A stretch of 64,000 nucleotides of DNA from the NCBI GenBank assembly GCA_034667465.1, contig JAXDJV010000003.1, positions 62,001 to 126,000 of the forward strand, written 5' to 3'. This DNA comes from JAOBAU01 sp034667465. GTDB lineage: Bacteria; Acidobacteriota; Thermoanaerobaculia; Gp7-AA8. This document shows positions 61,359 to 64,000 of this stretch, piece after piece. The position numbers and the translations under genes are program-made. The notes under the pieces are model-generated. The model had not been told where the DNA came from and did no database searches. It saw only the letters and a program-made list of their open reading frames with translations. Within the stretch, counting starts at the first letter, position 1, and each line of letters opens with the position of its first letter.

Positions 61359-62030
61359 ATGGCACGCATCGATAACGCAGCGCACTGGTTCAAGACGACG
61401 TACGGCCCGCAGATGGTGGACGCGGTGACCGGCACCCCCTTCTCCGTCAACATGCTCACCGCGATCGCGATTCAGGAGACGTACGAGATCTGGGGTCGGC
61501 TCTTCGACGGCGGCATGACACCGGAAGAGATCCTCGACGCGTGCGTCGGCGACGTGATCTCCGCGCCGCGACGGACCGCCTATCCGAAAACGAAGGACGA
61601 GCTGATCGCATCGCCGAACGGCCAGGCGATGTATGACGTCGCCCGTCAGGCGCTCGCCGACATGGCCAAACACGCGCCCGAATATCAAAAGTACGTCGCG
61701 AACCCGGAGCGTTTCTGCCACGCGTTCGGCGTCTTTCAGTACGACATTCAGTTCTTCAAAGACGATCCCGATTTCTTCCTTTCCCGCAAGTGGGCAGACC
61801 TCGGCGAATGTCTGAGCCGCTGCGTGAAAGAGCTGACCCGCGTGACGAAGAAAACCTACGGCGCGAACAAACAGACGCTGACCGATCTCGAAGCGACGTT
61901 CATCGCCATCGGCTACAACACCGGAAGCGTCAATCCCGCGAAAGGGCTGAAGCAGGGATTCAAGGACGACACCGGGAAGTACTACGGCGAGTACGTCGCG
62001 GATTACATCCGGATCGCTGCGAACGCTTAA
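61359..62030 (+). CDS. Lysozyme-like hypothetical protein
   Basis: A 223-residue protein with no signal peptide. Motifs AIAIQETYEIWGRLF, HAFGVFQYDIQFFKDDPDFF and TFIAIGYNTGSVNPAKGLKQ have the spacing of lysozyme-superfamily folds: a putative catalytic Glu in QET, a G-x-F-Q-Y core and a Y-N-x-G segment. It could cleave peptidoglycan; absence of a secretion signal is puzzling unless it is delivered by another route. The TAA stop directly abuts the palindromic repeat at 62031. Confidence 0.6.
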   Translation: MARIDNAAHWFKTTYGPQMVDAVTGTPFSVNMLTAIAIQETYEIWGRLFDGGMTPEEILDACVGDVISAPRRTAYPKTKDELIASPNGQAMYDVARQALADMAKHAPEYQKYVANPERFCHAFGVFQYDIQFFKDDPDFFLSRKWADLGECLSRCVKELTRVTKKTYGANKQTLTDLEATFIAIGYNTGSVNPAKGLKQGFKDDTGKYYGEYVADYIRIAANA

Positions 62031-62137
62031 TCCTGAGCGAAGCGAAGGATCAACGGTCCATCAGTCGTGCGCAAGCCATGAAACGCGGCCGCGGCTGAAG
62101 CACCATTGATCCTTCGTCGCTGCGCTCCTCAGGATGA
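62031..62137. repeat. Palindromic intergenic repeat, copy 4
   Basis: The left arm tcctgagcgaagcgaaggatc (62031-62051) and an imperfect right arm gatccttcgtcgctgcg...ctcaggatga (about 62108-62137) flank a longer, less structured centre than in the other copies. It lies between the convergent genes 61359-62030 and 62143-64000. Confidence 0.8.
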
Positions 62138-62142
62138 ACTCC

Positions 62143-64000
62143 TCAGAACGTCTCGCCGATCCAGAACTCCGTCCGGTATTTGCCGGTCGCGTTCTTCAAA
62201 TCCGTCCGCTTCGCGAAATCCCAGTGCAGTTCCAGGCCGAGGAAGTTGAACGAGAGACCGTAGCCAACGGAGGCGAAGCCGTCCTTCAATCGGCCGTTCT
62301 CGAAGAACTTGTACGGCTGACCGGTGAAGCGCGCGCCGCCGACGTCCATGAAGAGCGTGCCGCGTACCTGTGTCAGCACGAAGATCGGCGTCGCGAGGAC
62401 GTCGATGAGCGGGAAGCGGAACTCGAAATTCGCGAACGCCGCCTGATTGCCGATGATCGAGCGGAAGTCGTAGCCGCGCAGCGTATTCAGTCCCCCGAAG
62501 TAATAGAAGTTCGGGAACGAGCCGGTCGAATAGCCGGCGAAAACGCGCGCCGCGAGGAGCGTCCGTGAGCTGAGCTGCAGGTACTGCCGCGCGTCGATCG
62601 TGTAGTCATTGGTCAGCGTCCCGCCGCCCTTCAGATCGGGCGCGTACGCCGTTCCGATCTCGTAGCGGCGTCCCGACAGCGGACCCCACTGGCGGAAGAT
62701 CGTCGAGTCGCCGCTGAACGAGGTGCTGAAGATCGGGAAGTTGTCGCGGCGTTTGACGAAGTCGTACGTCGTGATTCCGTTGAGCGTCACCGAGACCGGA
62801 TAGTAGAGATCGCGGCTTTCGTATCCGACGCCGCCGTCGATGCGGTGATAGCGATCGAACGGATAGCTGAGGATTCCCATCAGTCCCGTCTCGCGATACT
62901 GCTGCTGGCGATCGAGCCCGCTGGTCAATCCGGAAGTCGGCGCGATGTAGAACGAGCGATTGTCGAAGAGCCGCACGCCCCAGTTCAGGCGATGCTGCAG
63001 ATCGAAATAGAGGAAGTCGAAATTGGAGAACGACGACACGGAATCGAGCGCGGCGATGAAGCGGCGATTGCCGAGCATGTCGCTCATGTAGATGACCGAG
63101 CGCGAGACCAGCAGCTGATCGGAGCTGACGCCGGCGTTCACTTCGACGTCATCGACGAAGAGCTTGAAGCCGCGCGACTCTTCGATTTTTTCCGGATCGA
63201 TCGCCACTTCCACCGGCGGCTGGAACGCGGTGCGCGACGACGCTTCGATCGGCGCGGACGGCAGCGTCGTCTTCTCCGCGGGATGAAGCGGCTTGTCCGT
63301 CGGCGCGGAGAACAGCTGCCACTTCATCTTGTAATACGACGCGAAAACCATCCGCTCCTTGTTGCCTTTCCCGGTGAAGACGACCGGCGTGAAAACGCCG
63401 CCGACGACGTCGGTGTACTGGAGCAGATCGCCGTTCTCGAGGTTGAGCGAATAGATGTTGTACGACGCGAAGTTCGTCGGATCGACCGGCGGCGTTTCGC
63501 TCTGCGGTTTGGCGGCGTTCTCCGCTTTCTCGATGATGTCGGACGCCACCTCGATGTTCCGTCCGGTCTGTTTGTCGGACGCGAAGAAGATCCGCTTGCC
63601 GTCCGGCGAGAAGTAGGCGTCGATGTCGTTCCACCTGCCCGTCGTAATTTGGTACCGCTCTTTCCAGTTCGCGGTGTTGAGCCGGAAGAGCTTCGCGTAG
63701 CCGTCGACGACCGACGAGTAGACGAGCCACTTCCCATCCGGCGAGAAGACCGGCGCTCCATCAAAGAAGCGATCTTCAGTAACGTTGCGCACCTGACCGG
63801 TGGCGATGTCGAAGAGGAAGATGTCGGGTTGATTGCCGCGGAACCCTGTGAAGGCGATCTGTTTTCCGTCCGCTGAATAGGTCGGGCTGAGCTGCTGCTC
63901 GACGTCCATCAGCACCGAACGCTCGATCGCACCGCTGATCGCATTGATGAGCAGCAGATTGCGGCCGCGCTCGCGCTTCACGAACAGCGCGATCTGATCG
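62143..64000 (-). CDS. TolB-like beta-propeller plus Omp85-like barrel protein, 5' end beyond window
   Basis: At least 618 residues; the frame is open to the right edge, so the N-terminus is missing. The first part has WD40/TolB-type PD40 repeats (LSPTYSADGKQIAFTGFRGN, APVFSPDGKWLVYSS, AYFSPDGKRIFFASDKQTGR). The C-terminal half is a beta-barrel of the surface-antigen type with YYFGGLNTLRGYDFRSIIGN, the LRGY motif of BamA-like barrels, and GTLFMDVGGARF. It ends in an aromatic residue (GETF), the outer-membrane insertion signal. Its role in the outer membrane is unknown. Confidence 0.85.
   Translation of the reverse strand, partial: DQIALFVKRERGRNLLLINAISGAIERSVLMDVEQQLSPTYSADGKQIAFTGFRGNQPDIFLFDIATGQVRNVTEDRFFDGAPVFSPDGKWLVYSSVVDGYAKLFRLNTANWKERYQITTGRWNDIDAYFSPDGKRIFFASDKQTGRNIEVASDIIEKAENAAKPQSETPPVDPTNFASYNIYSLNLENGDLLQYTDVVGGVFTPVVFTGKGNKERMVFASYYKMKWQLFSAPTDKPLHPAEKTTLPSAPIEASSRTAFQPPVEVAIDPEKIEESRGFKLFVDDVEVNAGVSSDQLLVSRSVIYMSDMLGNRRFIAALDSVSSFSNFDFLYFDLQHRLNWGVRLFDNRSFYIAPTSGLTSGLDRQQQYRETGLMGILSYPFDRYHRIDGGVGYESRDLYYPVSVTLNGITTYDFVKRRDNFPIFSTSFSGDSTIFRQWGPLSGRRYEIGTAYAPDLKGGGTLTNDYTIDARQYLQLSSRTLLAARVFAGYSTGSFPNFYYFGGLNTLRGYDFRSIIGNQAAFANFEFRFPLIDVLATPIFVLTQVRGTLFMDVGGARFTGQPYKFFENGRLKDGFASVGYGLSFNFLGLELHWDFAKRTDLKNATGKYRTEFWIGETF

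Overview
The window is a GC-rich (roughly 60-65% by eye) piece of a Gram-negative chromosome. Outer-membrane biology is everywhere: lpxC, an OmpA-type protein, a TonB-dependent receptor, two proteins with TonB C-terminal domains, a BON-domain protein and Omp85-like barrels. The gene content also includes an NtrY/NtrX pair preceded by DUF4390, sigma-54-type pilin promoters, a type II (archaeal-type) GAPDH and Ser/Thr kinases with long repeat tails. Together with abundant intergenic palindromes, this fits a soil-type Acidobacteriota (Thermoanaerobaculia-like). That placement is inference; no rRNA is present.

Layout. 1-6.8 kb: 3' part of mscL, an unknown protein, then a translationally coupled operon of a YfiR-like protein, a hybrid sensor kinase and a TonB-dependent receptor, followed by an orphan HicB-like gene. 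6.8-16.2 kb: fatty-acid desaturase, ferritin-like protein, glycosyltransferase, TPR protein, polysaccharide deacetylase, a trypsin-like protease, YhbY, an OmpA-family protein and an outer-membrane barrel. 16.2-25.8 kb: BON protein, mutL, yraN, glycogen debranching enzyme, acyltransferase, DUF1761 protein with a divergent TetR regulator, and a 919-residue Ser/Thr kinase. 25.8-27.8 kb: a 1.8-kb cargo segment with two secreted-protein genes (one frameshifted), bounded by 29-bp perfect direct repeats beside tRNA-Gly. 27.9-33.6 kb: lpxC, DUF4390, ntrY, ntrX and smpB on the minus strand. 33.7-45.1 kb: S9 peptidase, TonB protein, GAPDH, accD-folC, a YfhO-like membrane protein, glyA, a tiny basic protein, siroheme synthase domain and a membrane protein. 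45.1-49.9 kb: glycosyltransferase, second YfhO-like protein and an M20 peptidase. 50-54.7 kb: twin pilins with twin sigma-54 promoters, a zinc-ribbon protein, PilT-like ATPase, ruvX and mltG. 54.7-64 kb: a pseudokinase-TonB fusion, two tandem polytopic glycosyltransferase-like proteins, topoisomerase IB, a lysozyme-like protein and a beta-propeller/Omp85-like protein that runs off the right edge.

The non-coding architecture is the most unusual aspect. Four related palindromes each sit between convergent genes and often supply their stop codons. Three hairpins with unrelated sequences share one blueprint (four heptamers, a 23-27 nt spacer, four inverted heptamers), and each sits between two co-directional genes. 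A Y-shaped palindrome lies at the start of the desaturase gene. The best protein-level candidate for an undescribed system is the pseudokinase-TonB fusion at 54.7 kb, which joins a cytoplasmic kinase fold lacking catalytic residues to a periplasmic TonB domain.
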